Source of the DNA: Oceanobacillus salinisoli
GTDB taxonomy: Bacteria > Bacillota > Bacilli > Bacillales > Amphibacillaceae
Assembly (NCBI RefSeq): GCF_009733865.1
Contig: NZ_WOFB01000017.1
Coordinates: 62,001-126,000, forward strand
Length of the DNA: 64,000 bases
Direction of reading: 5' to 3'
In this document: positions 1 to 7,595 of the stretch, one piece after another
How the letters are laid out: every line of letters starts with the position of its first letter
Position numbering within the stretch: position 1 is the first letter of the stretch
Notes under the pieces: generated by a model
Seen by the model: only the letters and a program-made list of their open reading frames with translations
The model's database searches: none
What the model was told of the DNA's origin: nothing
Program-made: the position numbers and the translations under genes

Positions 1-1
1 T

Positions 2-478
2 AAGAGCTACCGTGATTACATGTTGTTTGTTACTGGTATCAATAGTGGATTAAGAATATCCGATATACTTCCATTACGTGTGAGTGATACAAAAAGGGCT
101 TATTTCAATATAACTGAAAAAAAGACAGGAAAGAAGAAGCGTATTGAGATGACACCAGGTCTTAGAAGAGAGTTCAAAGACTATGTCGAAGGAAAAGAAG
201 ACCATGAAGTCCTTTTTAAAAGCAGAGAAGGGGTTAATAAACCAATTGGTCGAAGCATGGCTTATAAGATACTTAGAGAGGCTGCACAACACGTTGGTTT
301 GGACGATATAGGCACACACACATTAAGAAAGACATTTGGGTACCATTTCTATAAGCAATATAAAGATGTTGCCTTACTCCAAGATATATTCAACCATTCC
401 AATCCAAGAATCACATTGAAATATATTGGTATTGATCAAGATGAGAAAGATAAGGCCATGAAGAACTTTAAAATATAG
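2..478 (+). CDS. Small phage tyrosine recombinase, 5' end outside window
   Basis: C-terminal catalytic part of a lambda-Int/XerC-type tyrosine recombinase, which cuts and rejoins DNA through a 3'-phosphotyrosine. The frame is open from base 2 (the residues before the first Met read KSYRDY), so the true start lies upstream. The catalytic set is visible: Arg in GLRISD, His and Arg in HTLRKT, His in FNHSNP and the Tyr nucleophile in LKYIGI. In Firmicute phages such compact recombinases often sit just before the packaging genes and are not the main lysogeny integrase, which may be further left. It is followed by about 190 bp without a gene. Confident about the family, unsure whether it integrates this prophage. 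Confidence 0.88.
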   Translation, partial: KSYRDYMLFVTGINSGLRISDILPLRVSDTKRAYFNITEKKTGKKKRIEMTPGLRREFKDYVEGKEDHEVLFKSREGVNKPIGRSMAYKILREAAQHVGLDDIGTHTLRKTFGYHFYKQYKDVALLQDIFNHSNPRITLKYIGIDQDEKDKAMKNFKI

Positions 479-642
479 CTTTATTTTTTACACCTTTTAA
501 TTACCTTCAATTTATTCATGTGTAACTTGTTTTCTGAAAACTTAATGAGATTAAGAAATATAAGGGGTTTGGCGTTTTCTTGAATTATACAGTATATAAG
601 ATATGGGTAATTGATATTAGAAAATAAGAGGATATTTTAAAA
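479..642. other. Non-coding spacer with a likely promoter
   Basis: AT-rich gap between the recombinase and the next gene. A plausible sigma-A promoter is TTGATA at 611-616 and TATTTT at 633-638 (16-bp spacer), ending four bases before the TTGTCGAAT box. Nothing else recognisable. Confidence 0.4.
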
Positions 643-653
643 TTTTGTCGAAT
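643..653 (+). promoter_or_regulatory. TTTTGTCGAAT box 1 (Spo0A-box-like)
   Basis: The 11-mer TTTTGTCGAAT contains the perfect Spo0A-box core TGTCGAA. It lies four bases after a likely -10 (633-638) and 24 bases before the start codon at 678, so it would overlap the transcription start. The same box recurs at 2443, 22610 and, on the minus strand, 17973. The Spo0A assignment is by motif match only. Confidence 0.55.
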
Positions 654-677
654 ATCTAAAAAAAAGGAGTGGTTAAA

Positions 678-1148
678 ATGGATCCAGTAAAAATCGTACA
701 ATCTCATGTATTAAACAATGGATTGACACTAGAAGAATACTTTGAAAATAATTTTGTTCAATTTCCAAGGAAGTGGAGAAAAGTAGGTGAAAATACAGTT
801 GAATTTATTGTAGATTACCCTAGGTTATCTAACTATAGTTATTATCGTTGGAAAGTTAAAGAAGGAGTAATTCATGCATTGAATGGAAAGGCAATTCAAG
901 TGACTCCCGAATTTAATCGACATAAAGAGGAATTAATAAAAAGGAAAAATGAAATACCAGAAGAAGAAATGGAAATTTATAATTATATTCAGGATAGCTT
1001 TAAAAAATTAGAACAAGAAGATGGAGAATATTCACCAGAAAAACACGATTCACTTGTATTAAATAAAGCATCGAAAAAGTATGGACTGCCCCTAGAAGAC
1101 GTTGATAAATTATTGGTGAAAGTAGAAAGAAAAATTTATAATTTATAA
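678..1148 (+). CDS. Phage protein of unknown function
   Basis: A 156-residue soluble protein rich in Lys and Glu; I do not recognise the family. Start at ATG 678 because AAGGAG at 664-669 is eight bases upstream; an in-frame GTG at 669 overlaps that site and is rejected. No signal peptide or membrane segment. It forms its own unit: promoter and TTGTCGAAT box in front, and a strong hairpin terminator at 1235-1270 behind. The single-gene layout and the box shared with three other accessory genes suggest a moron or a regulator of the late region. It is the nearest gene to the phased repeats at 1150-1188, so a DNA-binding role is possible but not shown. Confidence 0.7.
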   Translation: MDPVKIVQSHVLNNGLTLEEYFENNFVQFPRKWRKVGENTVEFIVDYPRLSNYSYYRWKVKEGVIHALNGKAIQVTPEFNRHKEELIKRKNEIPEEEMEIYNYIQDSFKKLEQEDGEYSPEKHDSLVLNKASKKYGLPLEDVDKLLVKVERKIYNL

Positions 1149-1149
1149 A

Positions 1150-1188
1150 TGGCAGACAAATGGCAGAAACTTGGCAGAAGAAAGGCAG
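1150..1188 (+). repeat. Four WGGCAG direct repeats at exact 11-bp spacing
   Basis: TGGCAG starts at 1150, 1161 and 1172, and AGGCAG at 1183: a phase of exactly 11 bp, about one helical turn, in non-coding DNA right after the stop codon of the preceding gene. Such phasing is typical of operators bound on one face of the helix. A weak -10-like TAATAT/TATGGT lies near 1210-1218. Confidence 0.6.
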
Positions 1189-1234
1189 GGATTTTCTAGA
1201 TAAATAAGTTAATATGGTAATAAGAAAGTTTATG

Positions 1235-1270
1235 AAAAAGGCGCTCACTATATTAATGAGCGCCTTTTTA
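1235..1270 (+). terminator. Rho-independent terminator
   Basis: Stem GGCGCTCA/TGAGCGCC with a T-run behind and an A-run in front, so it could act in both directions. It closes the unit of the gene ending at 1148 and also sits directly after the phased-repeat region. Confidence 0.85.
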
Positions 1271-1288
1271 TTTGAAGAAGGTGATGGA

Positions 1289-1438
1289 ATGAAAATAAGA
1301 GATCATCTTGAGAAAAAACAAATAAAACAAACCAAGCATAAGGAAGAAATACTAACAGAATCAGAAATAAAGGATTTAATGGGTGTTCATCGTGATACTT
1401 ATAAGCGTGGTAAAGGTGGGGCGTTTAGAAAAAGATAA
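1289..1438 (+). CDS. Small basic phage protein
   Basis: A 49-residue basic protein. Start at ATG 1289, behind GAAGGTGATGGA; longer upstream options run back through the terminator hairpin and are rejected. Its second half (SEIKDLMGVHRDTYKRGKGG) resembles tiny proteins commonly found just before terminase genes in Bacillus phages. Function unknown; the Arg/Lys-rich tail suggests nucleic-acid binding. The next gene starts 62 bases downstream. Moderately sure it is real, because the family pattern is familiar and the ribosome-binding site is good. Confidence 0.6.
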   Translation: MKIRDHLEKKQIKQTKHKEEILTESEIKDLMGVHRDTYKRGKGGAFRKR

Positions 1439-1500
1439 TCTTGAATAAATCATCCAATTCACTCATAATGAACTTATACATATTAGGGGGAGTGATTATA

Positions 1501-2166
1501 TTGAAAAAGTTATTAATCTTATTTGCATTAATGTTATTTTTAGCAGCATGTGGTGGAAATGAAGAAACAGTAGAATCAACTAACGAAAATGAATCTGACA
1601 ATCAAGTTGAAAGTGCAGAAAGTGAAGACAACGTAGAGGAAACGGATAAAATGAAAGAAAAAGATAGTGAAGAATCTGTTGAAGTAGATAAAGGACTAAT
1701 GAATGTTGAAGTGACTATACCATCCACATTATTTGAAACGCAAAATCAAGATATTGACCAAGTTATTGCTGATGCAAAAGAATCTGGAATTAAAGAAGTT
1801 ATAGAAAACAATGATGGTTCCCTTACATACAAGATGTCAAAGTCAAAACACAAAGAAATGATGGCGGACTTGGAAAATCAGTTAAATACTACCATTGAAG
1901 AGGTAAAAAATAGTGAAGATTTTGTATCCATACAAGATGTAAATTCAGATAAATCTTTTTCTGAATTTACGATGAGTGTAGATCAAGAAGCTTTTGAAAA
2001 TAGTTTTGATGGATTTGCAGCATTGAGTCTAGGAATTAGTGGTATGTTATATCAATTATTTGACGGTGTGGATCCAGAAAATTATAAGGTCACTATTTTT
2101 GTAGAAAATGTTGATACTGGTGAAGTATTTGATACAATTACTTACCCGGAAGACTTAGAACAATAA
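1501..2166 (+). CDS. Prophage lipoprotein
   Basis: A 221-residue exported lipoprotein. TTG 1501 is taken as start because GGGGGAG precedes it by about eight bases and the protein then begins with a classic lipoprotein signal (MKKLL, hydrophobic core, lipobox LAAC with Cys near residue 17). After the Cys comes a Glu/Asn/Ser-rich acidic linker (about residues 20-60), then a folded domain I do not recognise. It should be anchored to the outer face of the membrane. Prophage lipoproteins can block superinfection or alter the host surface, which is one possible job here. It is a single-gene unit ending in the terminator at 2184-2213. A second unrelated prophage lipoprotein lies at 29076. Confidence 0.82.
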   Translation: MKKLLILFALMLFLAACGGNEETVESTNENESDNQVESAESEDNVEETDKMKEKDSEESVEVDKGLMNVEVTIPSTLFETQNQDIDQVIADAKESGIKEVIENNDGSLTYKMSKSKHKEMMADLENQLNTTIEEVKNSEDFVSIQDVNSDKSFSEFTMSVDQEAFENSFDGFAALSLGISGMLYQLFDGVDPENYKVTIFVENVDTGEVFDTITYPEDLEQ

Positions 2167-2183
2167 ATGTCATTAAAATAGCT

Positions 2184-2213
2184 AAAAGGCATCCAATAGC
2201 TGGGTGCCTTTTT
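2184..2213. terminator. Terminator after lipoprotein gene
   Basis: Hairpin AAAAGGCA/GTGCCTTTTT with a T-run. Its A-rich left flank means it may also serve the minus-strand small gene ending at 2217. Confidence 0.8.
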
Positions 2214-2216
2214 ACG

Positions 2217-2369
2217 TCAAAAAGTTGGTATTTTAGGTTCTAGACTGCTAATCCAAGACACAAAATTACTAAAAAATAATGTCACAGTATCTGGAATGAT
2301 AGCCGGATCAATAAAATGAACAAGTAATACTAGAACTAATCCCATCAAAATATATAATTCCTTCTTCAT
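2217..2369 (-). CDS. Small membrane protein, minus strand
   Basis: A 50-residue protein read right to left, behind a strong ribosome-binding site (AAAAGGAGG, about six bases before ATG 2369). It begins MKKELYILMGLVLVLLVHFI, a clear N-terminal membrane segment, and has a second hydrophobic stretch near residues 30-42. It ends just before a terminator that works on this strand. No family recognised. It is one of only a few minus-strand genes in the prophage, which fits expression in the lysogen. Too short for most gene callers. Confidence 0.6.
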   Translation of the reverse strand: MKKELYILMGLVLVLLVHFIDPAIIPDTVTLFFSNFVSWISSLEPKIPTF

Positions 2370-2442
2370 TTGAAACCTCCTTTTCTAGTACATTCGACAT
2401 AAAATTGTAAAAATCCTGCTAATTATGCAGGAATATTTACCC

Positions 2443-2453
2443 TTTTGTCGAAT
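2443..2453 (+). promoter_or_regulatory. TTTTGTCGAAT box 2 (Spo0A-box-like)
   Basis: Identical 11-mer to the box at 643, 34 bases before the start of the PIN-domain gene. TATTTA at 2434-2439 is a candidate -10, three bases in front, the same geometry as box 1. A small inverted repeat (CCTGC/GCAGG) lies at 2415-2431. Confidence 0.55.
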
Positions 2454-2487
2454 AATACAATGAATAGATAAAGGGAGTGTCAGTCCA

Positions 2488-3825
2488 ATGGATAAATTTC
2501 TTAAAATGTATTTACCTAAAAATAAAGATGATGTAAAAAACATTTGGGATAATGCACTAATAATTGTGGATACAAACATCTTATTAAATTTGTATAAGTA
2601 TTCAGATTCAACAAGAGATGAATTTTTTAGCGTTATAAAATCTATGAGAACTTGGATACCTCACCAGGTTGCAATTGAATATTTATTAAATAGATCCACA
2701 AAAATACAAGAACAAGAAGAAAACTTTAAAAATCAAGTTAAAGCAATTAAGGAATCAAAAGAATTATCCGTTAAGCATATAGACGAAAAAATCAACGTCA
2801 TTAAGAAGCCTTTTAGAAAGATTGAACTTGAATCTATAAAAAATAAAATAGAGGAATTTTTCAATTCTTTAAAAAATGAAATTGAAGAAGGAAATAAAGA
2901 TAATGTGGATTTTAGTGAGCATGATGTTATTCTTTCTAATTTTATAGAAATATATAGTGACCGTATTGGTCCCGCTTATGAAAAAGACCAACTAGATACG
3001 ATATACCAAGAAGGGAAAGAAAGATATAGTAATGAATTCCCTCCAGGATATGAAGACTTAGAAGATAAAAAAGGTCAATATAAAATGTACAAAGATACTA
3101 AAATAAAGAGTGAATATGGGGATTTAATACTTTGGAAACAAATTATCGATAAAGCAAAAGACGATAATGAACCAATTATATTCGTTACAGATGATAGAAA
3201 GAAAGATTGGTGGAAAATAGAAAAAGGACAATTAAAAGGGCCAAGAGAAGAACTTATAAACGAATTTATGAAAGAAACAAATAATGATTTTCTTATGTAT
3301 AGTACAGAATCATTTTTGAAGAATGCTAAAGATATTTTAGCTAGAGAAGTAAAAGAAAGTGCTATAAAAGAAGTACATGATTATTCGAAATTAAAAGAGC
3401 AAATAGCTTCTCATATATATAATTTATATGAAAATGAAACAAAAGAAGAATTACCAATAACAAAAAGTTTAATTGAGATAAGTAAAATGAATTATTACAA
3501 GGACAAGGAGAAATATAAAGATAATCTAACACAACTAAATTTGATAGAAGAACAAATACATGATTATAGTGAGCAGCTAAGCACTTTAAACTTTGAATTA
3601 AATAACTTGTCTTTAAATCCATACGAGAAAGATGATTATAATCTTCAAATTGAAAAATTGCAACGGAAGGTATATTCCTTAATTATTGAGAAAAGAAAGA
3701 TTGAGAAAGAATTGGGATATTATAATGGAAAAATGTATCATAATGCATCTAAAAATAAATTATTAAAAAAAAGGATAAAACCACCAAAAGAATATAATAA
3801 AAAATATAATAATGAAGATAATTAA
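2488..3825 (+). CDS. PIN-like domain protein, putative RNase (candidate phage-defence moron)
   Basis: A 445-residue protein. The N-terminal PIN-like fold, a metal-dependent RNase fold, shows acidic motif 1 in IIVDTNILLNLY (about residues 25-37), GDLILWKQI (about residues 210-218) and IIFVTDDRKKDWW (about 229-241), the usual scattered Asp set. The N-terminal segment resembles the PIN_8 / DUF4935 group as I know it; a profile search would be needed to confirm. The C-terminal third is Lys/Glu-rich and largely helical, probably coiled coil. Start at ATG 2488 behind AAAGGGAGTG. No antitoxin partner is adjacent, so a simple VapBC pair is unlikely. It is a stand-alone cassette with its own box and terminator inside the late region. 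Large PIN-like proteins of this kind occur in prophage and defence contexts, so an anti-phage role is an inference. Confidence 0.7.
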   Translation: MDKFLKMYLPKNKDDVKNIWDNALIIVDTNILLNLYKYSDSTRDEFFSVIKSMRTWIPHQVAIEYLLNRSTKIQEQEENFKNQVKAIKESKELSVKHIDEKINVIKKPFRKIELESIKNKIEEFFNSLKNEIEEGNKDNVDFSEHDVILSNFIEIYSDRIGPAYEKDQLDTIYQEGKERYSNEFPPGYEDLEDKKGQYKMYKDTKIKSEYGDLILWKQIIDKAKDDNEPIIFVTDDRKKDWWKIEKGQLKGPREELINEFMKETNNDFLMYSTESFLKNAKDILAREVKESAIKEVHDYSKLKEQIASHIYNLYENETKEELPITKSLIEISKMNYYKDKEKYKDNLTQLNLIEEQIHDYSEQLSTLNFELNNLSLNPYEKDDYNLQIEKLQRKVYSLIIEKRKIEKELGYYNGKMYHNASKNKLLKKRIKPPKEYNKKYNNEDN

Positions 3826-3842
3826 GAGTTTTCTATAGTTTT

Positions 3843-3875
3843 GCATTCTGTTTAGAATGCTTTTTTTTATTTTTG
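3843..3875 (+). terminator. Terminator after PIN gene
   Basis: Hairpin GCATTCT/AGAATGC followed by eight T residues. Confidence 0.85.
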
Positions 3876-3897
3876 AATAATAAAAGGAGCGATAATC

Positions 3898-4443
3898 ATG
3901 GCTGACAAGAAGTCGAGCGAAGGTAAAGAAGCTTTAATCTACTACTGCTTTCCGTGTGACAAGGATTATGTAGTTGATCCAGCTGACCCAAGAAAAGATG
4001 GAAGGACATGTAATCAGTGTGGAACGCATTTAATGTTTAAAGGCGGTGTAGATTACTCATCCGGCAAAGACAAAACAATAAGTGCAGGAACATTAATAAT
4101 TACCGCAGATGTATCCGATGCAATTAAAGGCCTCAAAGCAATCCAACGTGAAGCGAAGAAAGCTACTGCTGCTTTGAAAGAGTTGGAATCAATTGAAAGT
4201 AAAATATCTTCAATGTTCGGAGTTCCTGTTAAATTATTAAAAAGCGATTCAGATATTAATAAGCAATATGAGGTGTTTAAGAAAAAACATAAGTTAGGTG
4301 GATATAAACCTCAAACAGTTGTGGTTGATGAAATGCATACTATGTGTCATAAGTGTGGGAGCGAAAGGACCAAACTCCAATCTTTAGGCGATAACGTCAA
4401 AGGAATTAAATTAGTTTGTGAAGATTGTGGGTGGACGGAATGA
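3898..4443 (+). CDS. Zinc-ribbon phage protein
   Basis: A 181-residue protein with a Cys pair set at each end: CFPCDKD and CNQC (about residues 18-41), and CHKC and CEDC near the C-terminus, a pattern of two zinc ribbons. Between them is an Ala/Lys-rich helical stretch. Start ATG 3898 behind AAAGGAGCG. It opens a tightly packed run (its stop overlaps the next start by four bases) that leads into HNH and terminase genes, so it belongs to the pre-packaging block. Function unknown; nucleic-acid binding is likely for this architecture. Confidence 0.7.
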   Translation: MADKKSSEGKEALIYYCFPCDKDYVVDPADPRKDGRTCNQCGTHLMFKGGVDYSSGKDKTISAGTLIITADVSDAIKGLKAIQREAKKATAALKELESIESKISSMFGVPVKLLKSDSDINKQYEVFKKKHKLGGYKPQTVVVDEMHTMCHKCGSERTKLQSLGDNVKGIKLVCEDCGWTE

Positions 4444-4745
4444 ACAAAATCTACTGCAACAACGGTTGCCAACAAGAATTTACTATCTCCGGATTAAAAA
4501 TAGAAAAATTATCCGGCAATGTCGAAAGACACTACATCGAATGCCCACACTGTGGAGAAAAATACACGTCCTATTATTTAAATGACACTATGAAAAAAGT
4601 ACAGCAGGAAATTAAAGCCCTACAGAAAAAGCCATCCCTAAAAATAAAACAGCGGAACAGATTGCTTAAACTAAAACGGAAAATGCAAATGATGAATCAA
4701 ACGTTAAAAGCTAAGATGGAAGCTGGTACAAGTGAAACTCATTGA
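4440..4745 (+). CDS. Small zinc-ribbon phage protein
   Basis: A 101-residue protein starting at ATG 4440, which overlaps the previous stop as ATGA and so is probably translationally coupled. The N-terminal half has CNNGC and CPHC, a likely zinc ribbon. The C-terminal half is a Lys-rich helix (KLKRKMQMMNQTLKAKM). Similar small proteins sit before HNH nuclease genes in Bacillus phages. Function unknown. Confidence 0.7.
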   Translation: MNKIYCNNGCQQEFTISGLKIEKLSGNVERHYIECPHCGEKYTSYYLNDTMKKVQQEIKALQKKPSLKIKQRNRLLKLKRKMQMMNQTLKAKMEAGTSETH

Positions 4746-5094
4746 TATAAAGACCTGGACAAAAGATACCAGGCTTACGAAAGAAATGAGAGATGCATTT
4801 TATAAAAGTCATCCGTGGGAAAAATGCAGGGGTACTATCCTAGAAAGAGACGGGTACCTATGCCAAAATTGCCTGGGGGATGGGGAACCAGTACCAGCTG
4901 ATACCGTTCATCATATTATTCATCTGAAGGATGACCCAAGCAGAGCACTAGATGAGGACAACCTAATAAGTGTTTGCTTCGATTGTCACAATGAATTTCA
5001 TCCAGAAAAAGGTTTCGGAAAGAAGAAAAAGAAAAAGATTTCAAACAAAATCAAAGTTTTTGAAGTCAATCAGAATCCAGAGAACGCCTGGTGA
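4732..5094 (+). CDS. HNH endonuclease associated with DNA packaging
   Basis: A 120-residue HNH nuclease. The fold is visible as CQNCLGDG (zinc), VHHIIHLKDDPSRALDEDN (the first catalytic HH and Asn) and CFDCHNEFH (zinc and final His). GTG 4732 is the assumed start; its ribosome-binding site is weak and it overlaps the previous gene by 14 bases, so coupling is likely. HNH proteins placed directly before small terminase are known partners of the terminase complex in cos-type phages, helping cut the cohesive ends. The gene is followed by a 120-bp GC-rich non-coding stretch that is the best cos candidate. Confidence 0.9.
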   Translation: MKLIDIKTWTKDTRLTKEMRDAFYKSHPWEKCRGTILERDGYLCQNCLGDGEPVPADTVHHIIHLKDDPSRALDEDNLISVCFDCHNEFHPEKGFGKKKKKKISNKIKVFEVNQNPENAW

Positions 5095-5217
5095 TAGCCC
5101 CCCACCCCGAAAAACTGGGGCATTTTTTGACCCCAGAGCGCCTCGGACCTTCGCTTTCACCGCGGAAAAAATTTCATGAAAGGGGGGTAACGCGAAAAAA
5201 TCACAAGAGAGGAGGTA
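5095..5217 (+). other. Candidate cos (packaging end) region
   Basis: A non-coding spacer between HNH and terS, much richer in G+C than its surroundings, with C- and G-runs (CCCCCCACCCC, GGGGGG), a CCCC/GGGG hairpin followed by T residues (5110-5139), and CG-rich inverted fragments around 5147-5195. Position and composition match cos sites of HNH/P27-terminase phages. The exact cut site cannot be read from sequence alone. Confidence 0.45.
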
Positions 5218-5223
5218 ATGTTA

Positions 5224-5541
5224 ATGGCCGTGCCAACTGCAGATAAATTAAGAGAATATCTAGGAGATAGCTATAAAGAATCGGATGAAGAATTGATTAC
5301 TCTTTATGTTGAAACTCATCGGTTCTATCGAAAGCTGAAGAAAGAAATTTCTAAACAAGATCTGATGTACGAGTACACTAACAAAGCAGGGGCAACGAAC
5401 CTCACTAAAAACCCTCTTGTGGTGGAATTAGCAAAAACCGTGCAAACCTTAAATAACCTGTTGAAGTCCCTCGGCCTGACTCCTGCACAGCGAAAGAAAG
5501 TAGTTGATGGCGATGACGACAGCGACTTCGACAATTTCTAA
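5224..5541 (+). CDS. terS: Phage terminase small subunit (P27 family)
   Basis: A 105-residue DNA-recognition subunit of the packaging terminase, which binds the cos region and loads the large subunit. Start at the second ATG (5224), eight bases after GAGGAGG; the ATG at 5218 is too close. The helical N-terminal half (PTADKLREYLGDSY) and the motif NPLVVELAKTVQTLNNLLKSLGLTPAQR are typical of P27-type small terminases. The acidic C-terminus overlaps the start of the large subunit in another frame, as is usual. Confidence 0.88.
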   Translation: MAVPTADKLREYLGDSYKESDEELITLYVETHRFYRKLKKEISKQDLMYEYTNKAGATNLTKNPLVVELAKTVQTLNNLLKSLGLTPAQRKKVVDGDDDSDFDNF

Positions 5542-7303
5542 GAACATAAAAAAAGTAAATCAGAGTTTTAGTTTTATTACTTGGAAAAAAGAGCAGGTCA
5601 AAAAGGGAAACATTCTTGAGAAACCCTCAGATAAATTACTAACAACGTGGTATGCAGAACAATTAGTAAAGGGTAATATTGTTGCTAGTAAAAAGAATAT
5701 CCAATCAGCCAAAAGGCATCTTAAAGATTTAAAACGACAAGGAACAGAAGATTTTCCTTGGGTATTTGTTGAGGAACAAGCTCACAGGCCAGTTCGTTTT
5801 ATTGAGAAATTTTGCAAGCCATCAAAAGGTGATTTTAAACAATTAGTAGCCCAGCCTTGGCAGCACTTTGTAATTGGTTCGCTTTATGGATGGGTTCATA
5901 AGGATACAGGTATAAGGCGCTTTCGTGAAGGCCTTATTTTTATTGGTCGAAAAAATGGTAAATCAACTCTAATTTCTGGTCTTTCTCTTTATTCTTTCAG
6001 TAAAGATGGCGAAAACGGTGCGGATGTCTTCTTGTTAGCTAACACGAAACAACAGGCAGGCATTATTTTCGATGAAGCGAAGGCGATGGTTAAAAAATCA
6101 CCTAAGCTGAGAAAACAATTTAGACCAACTCGTGATTATATAGCATTTGATAAGACCATTTCTAAGATTGAGCCAAGGGCATCCGATAGTGAAAAACTGG
6201 ATGGTTTGAACACGCATTTAGGTGTTTTTGACGAAATTCACGAGTTTAAAGACTATAAATTAATTAACGTTATTAAGAAATCTCGTGGATCTAGGAAGCA
6301 GCCATTAATACTTTATATCACTACAGCTGGATATCAGTTAGATGGACCACTTGTTAAATATTATGATGATGGTTCCCAAGTCCTTGATGGAGCAATTGAG
6401 GATGAGCGTACTTTTTATTTTTTAGCTGAACTGGATGATGAAAAAGAGTTCGAACAGCCTGAAATGTGGATTAAAGCTAATCCGAATATGGGCGTTTCCC
6501 TTGATTTAGATGTTTTGATGGATGACTGGGAAAAAGATAAACGGACTCCAGAAGAACGTTCTGACTTCATTACGAAACAGTTTAATATTTTTGCTAACGG
6601 TAGTAAGGTTCCTTTTATCGATTTTAAAACACTAAAGAAAAACGATAAACATTTGGATATCAAAGAATTAATAGGTACTGAGGGTGTAGCCGGTTATGAC
6701 TTATCCGATTCTGAGGACTTCACTAGTGCTTGTATTGAATTTCCTTTATCGACAGGTGAAGTTTTTGTTCTCTCTCATTCGTGGATTCCGAGGAAAAAGG
6801 TAATCGAAAACAATGAAAAAATTCCTTATTTAGAATGGGAAGAAGCAGGATACCTAACGATTGTAGATGAGGATTATATCAATGAAGAACATGTGGAAAA
6901 TTGGATTGAAGAACAAGCGCAGAAATATAACGTTGATATTATCACTTATGACCCTGCGAAGGCTTTCCGTCTTAATAAATCATTAGAAGAAAAGGGATAT
7001 AACACTCAAGTAGTAAGACAGGGTTTTGTAACACTTGGTCCTGCATTAGATGATTTGAAGCATATGTTTCTTGATGGAAAAGTTATATTCAACGAAAATT
7101 CATTGTTGCGCTGGTACATCAACAATGTAGAGCTTGTAAAGGACCGAAACAATAACAAAATGCCTACGAAGGCAGGACGTTATCGTAAAATTGATGGTTT
7201 TGCAGCTTTATTAAACGCTCATACAAAGGTTATGGAGAAATTGGTTGTTCCATCCGGTGATGGTGATATCGGAGTTGTTAGTATGGCTGATTTGATGAAG
7301 TAG
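5504..7303 (+). CDS. terL: Phage terminase large subunit (HK97 type)
   Basis: A 599-residue packaging motor ATPase with a C-terminal nuclease. Walker A is FIGRKNGKST (about residues 147-156), Walker B is LGVFDEIHEF (about 240-249). Nuclease-domain acids are in GYDLSDSEDFT (about 395-405) and ITYDPAKAF (about 480-490). It acts at the prohead portal, pumping DNA and cutting it with the HNH partner. ATG 5504 and ATG 5510 are both possible starts with weak ribosome-binding sites inside terS, suggesting translational coupling. Length is normal for the family. Confidence 0.95.
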   Translation: MMAMTTATSTISKNIKKVNQSFSFITWKKEQVKKGNILEKPSDKLLTTWYAEQLVKGNIVASKKNIQSAKRHLKDLKRQGTEDFPWVFVEEQAHRPVRFIEKFCKPSKGDFKQLVAQPWQHFVIGSLYGWVHKDTGIRRFREGLIFIGRKNGKSTLISGLSLYSFSKDGENGADVFLLANTKQQAGIIFDEAKAMVKKSPKLRKQFRPTRDYIAFDKTISKIEPRASDSEKLDGLNTHLGVFDEIHEFKDYKLINVIKKSRGSRKQPLILYITTAGYQLDGPLVKYYDDGSQVLDGAIEDERTFYFLAELDDEKEFEQPEMWIKANPNMGVSLDLDVLMDDWEKDKRTPEERSDFITKQFNIFANGSKVPFIDFKTLKKNDKHLDIKELIGTEGVAGYDLSDSEDFTSACIEFPLSTGEVFVLSHSWIPRKKVIENNEKIPYLEWEEAGYLTIVDEDYINEEHVENWIEEQAQKYNVDIITYDPAKAFRLNKSLEEKGYNTQVVRQGFVTLGPALDDLKHMFLDGKVIFNENSLLRWYINNVELVKDRNNNKMPTKAGRYRKIDGFAALLNAHTKVMEKLVVPSGDGDIGVVSMADLMK

Positions 7304-7316
7304 GATGGTGAATTGA

Positions 7317-7595
7317 ATGAAAATCATAAAAACAGATGATGAAAGATACATGTTCTATTGCGAAGGTTGTAAAAGGAATCATGCATTTAATAATGCATGG
7401 CAGTTTAATGATGATTTTGATAAACCAACAGTATCGCCTTCTCTAAAAGTTACAATGCCATATAAAGGTGTTGATTACATCTGTCATAGTTTCATAAGAA
7501 ATGGTGAAATTCAATATTTAAACGATTGTCACCATGAATTAGCAGCAAAGGTAGTTCCGCTTAAAGATGAAAAAGATTGGGATGCAGATTTTTAA
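7317..7595 (+). CDS. Small phage protein, DUF6527-like
   Basis: A 92-residue protein. FYCEGCKRNHAF, AWQFNDDFDKPTVSPSL, CHSFIRNGEIQYLNDC and HELAAK match the layout of a small family often found in siphovirus head modules (CxxC, W-F-N-D/G, P-T-x-S-P-S, CHSF, DC-H). These Cys/His residues probably hold a zinc ion. Start ATG 7317, 13 bases after the terL stop, with GGTGA in front. Exact role unknown. The gene ends in a striking anti-16S sequence (7594-7606). Confidence 0.7.
   Translation: MKIIKTDDERYMFYCEGCKRNHAFNNAWQFNDDFDKPTVSPSLKVTMPYKGVDYICHSFIRNGEIQYLNDCHHELAAKVVPLKDEKDWDADF

Noticed and set aside
2-478. Main prophage integrase next to attL
   Set aside because: Its place just before packaging genes and likely small size suit the secondary recombinase type; no comGC remainder or attL is seen near it.
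1214-1288. Upstream extension of the small basic protein
   Set aside because: It would translate through the terminator hairpin at 1235-1270; ATG 1289 has a proper site.
4970-5179. 69-codon frame running from the HNH gene into the cos region
   Set aside because: Out-of-frame with HNH, no start signal, Pro/Arg-rich product typical of reading GC-rich non-coding DNA.
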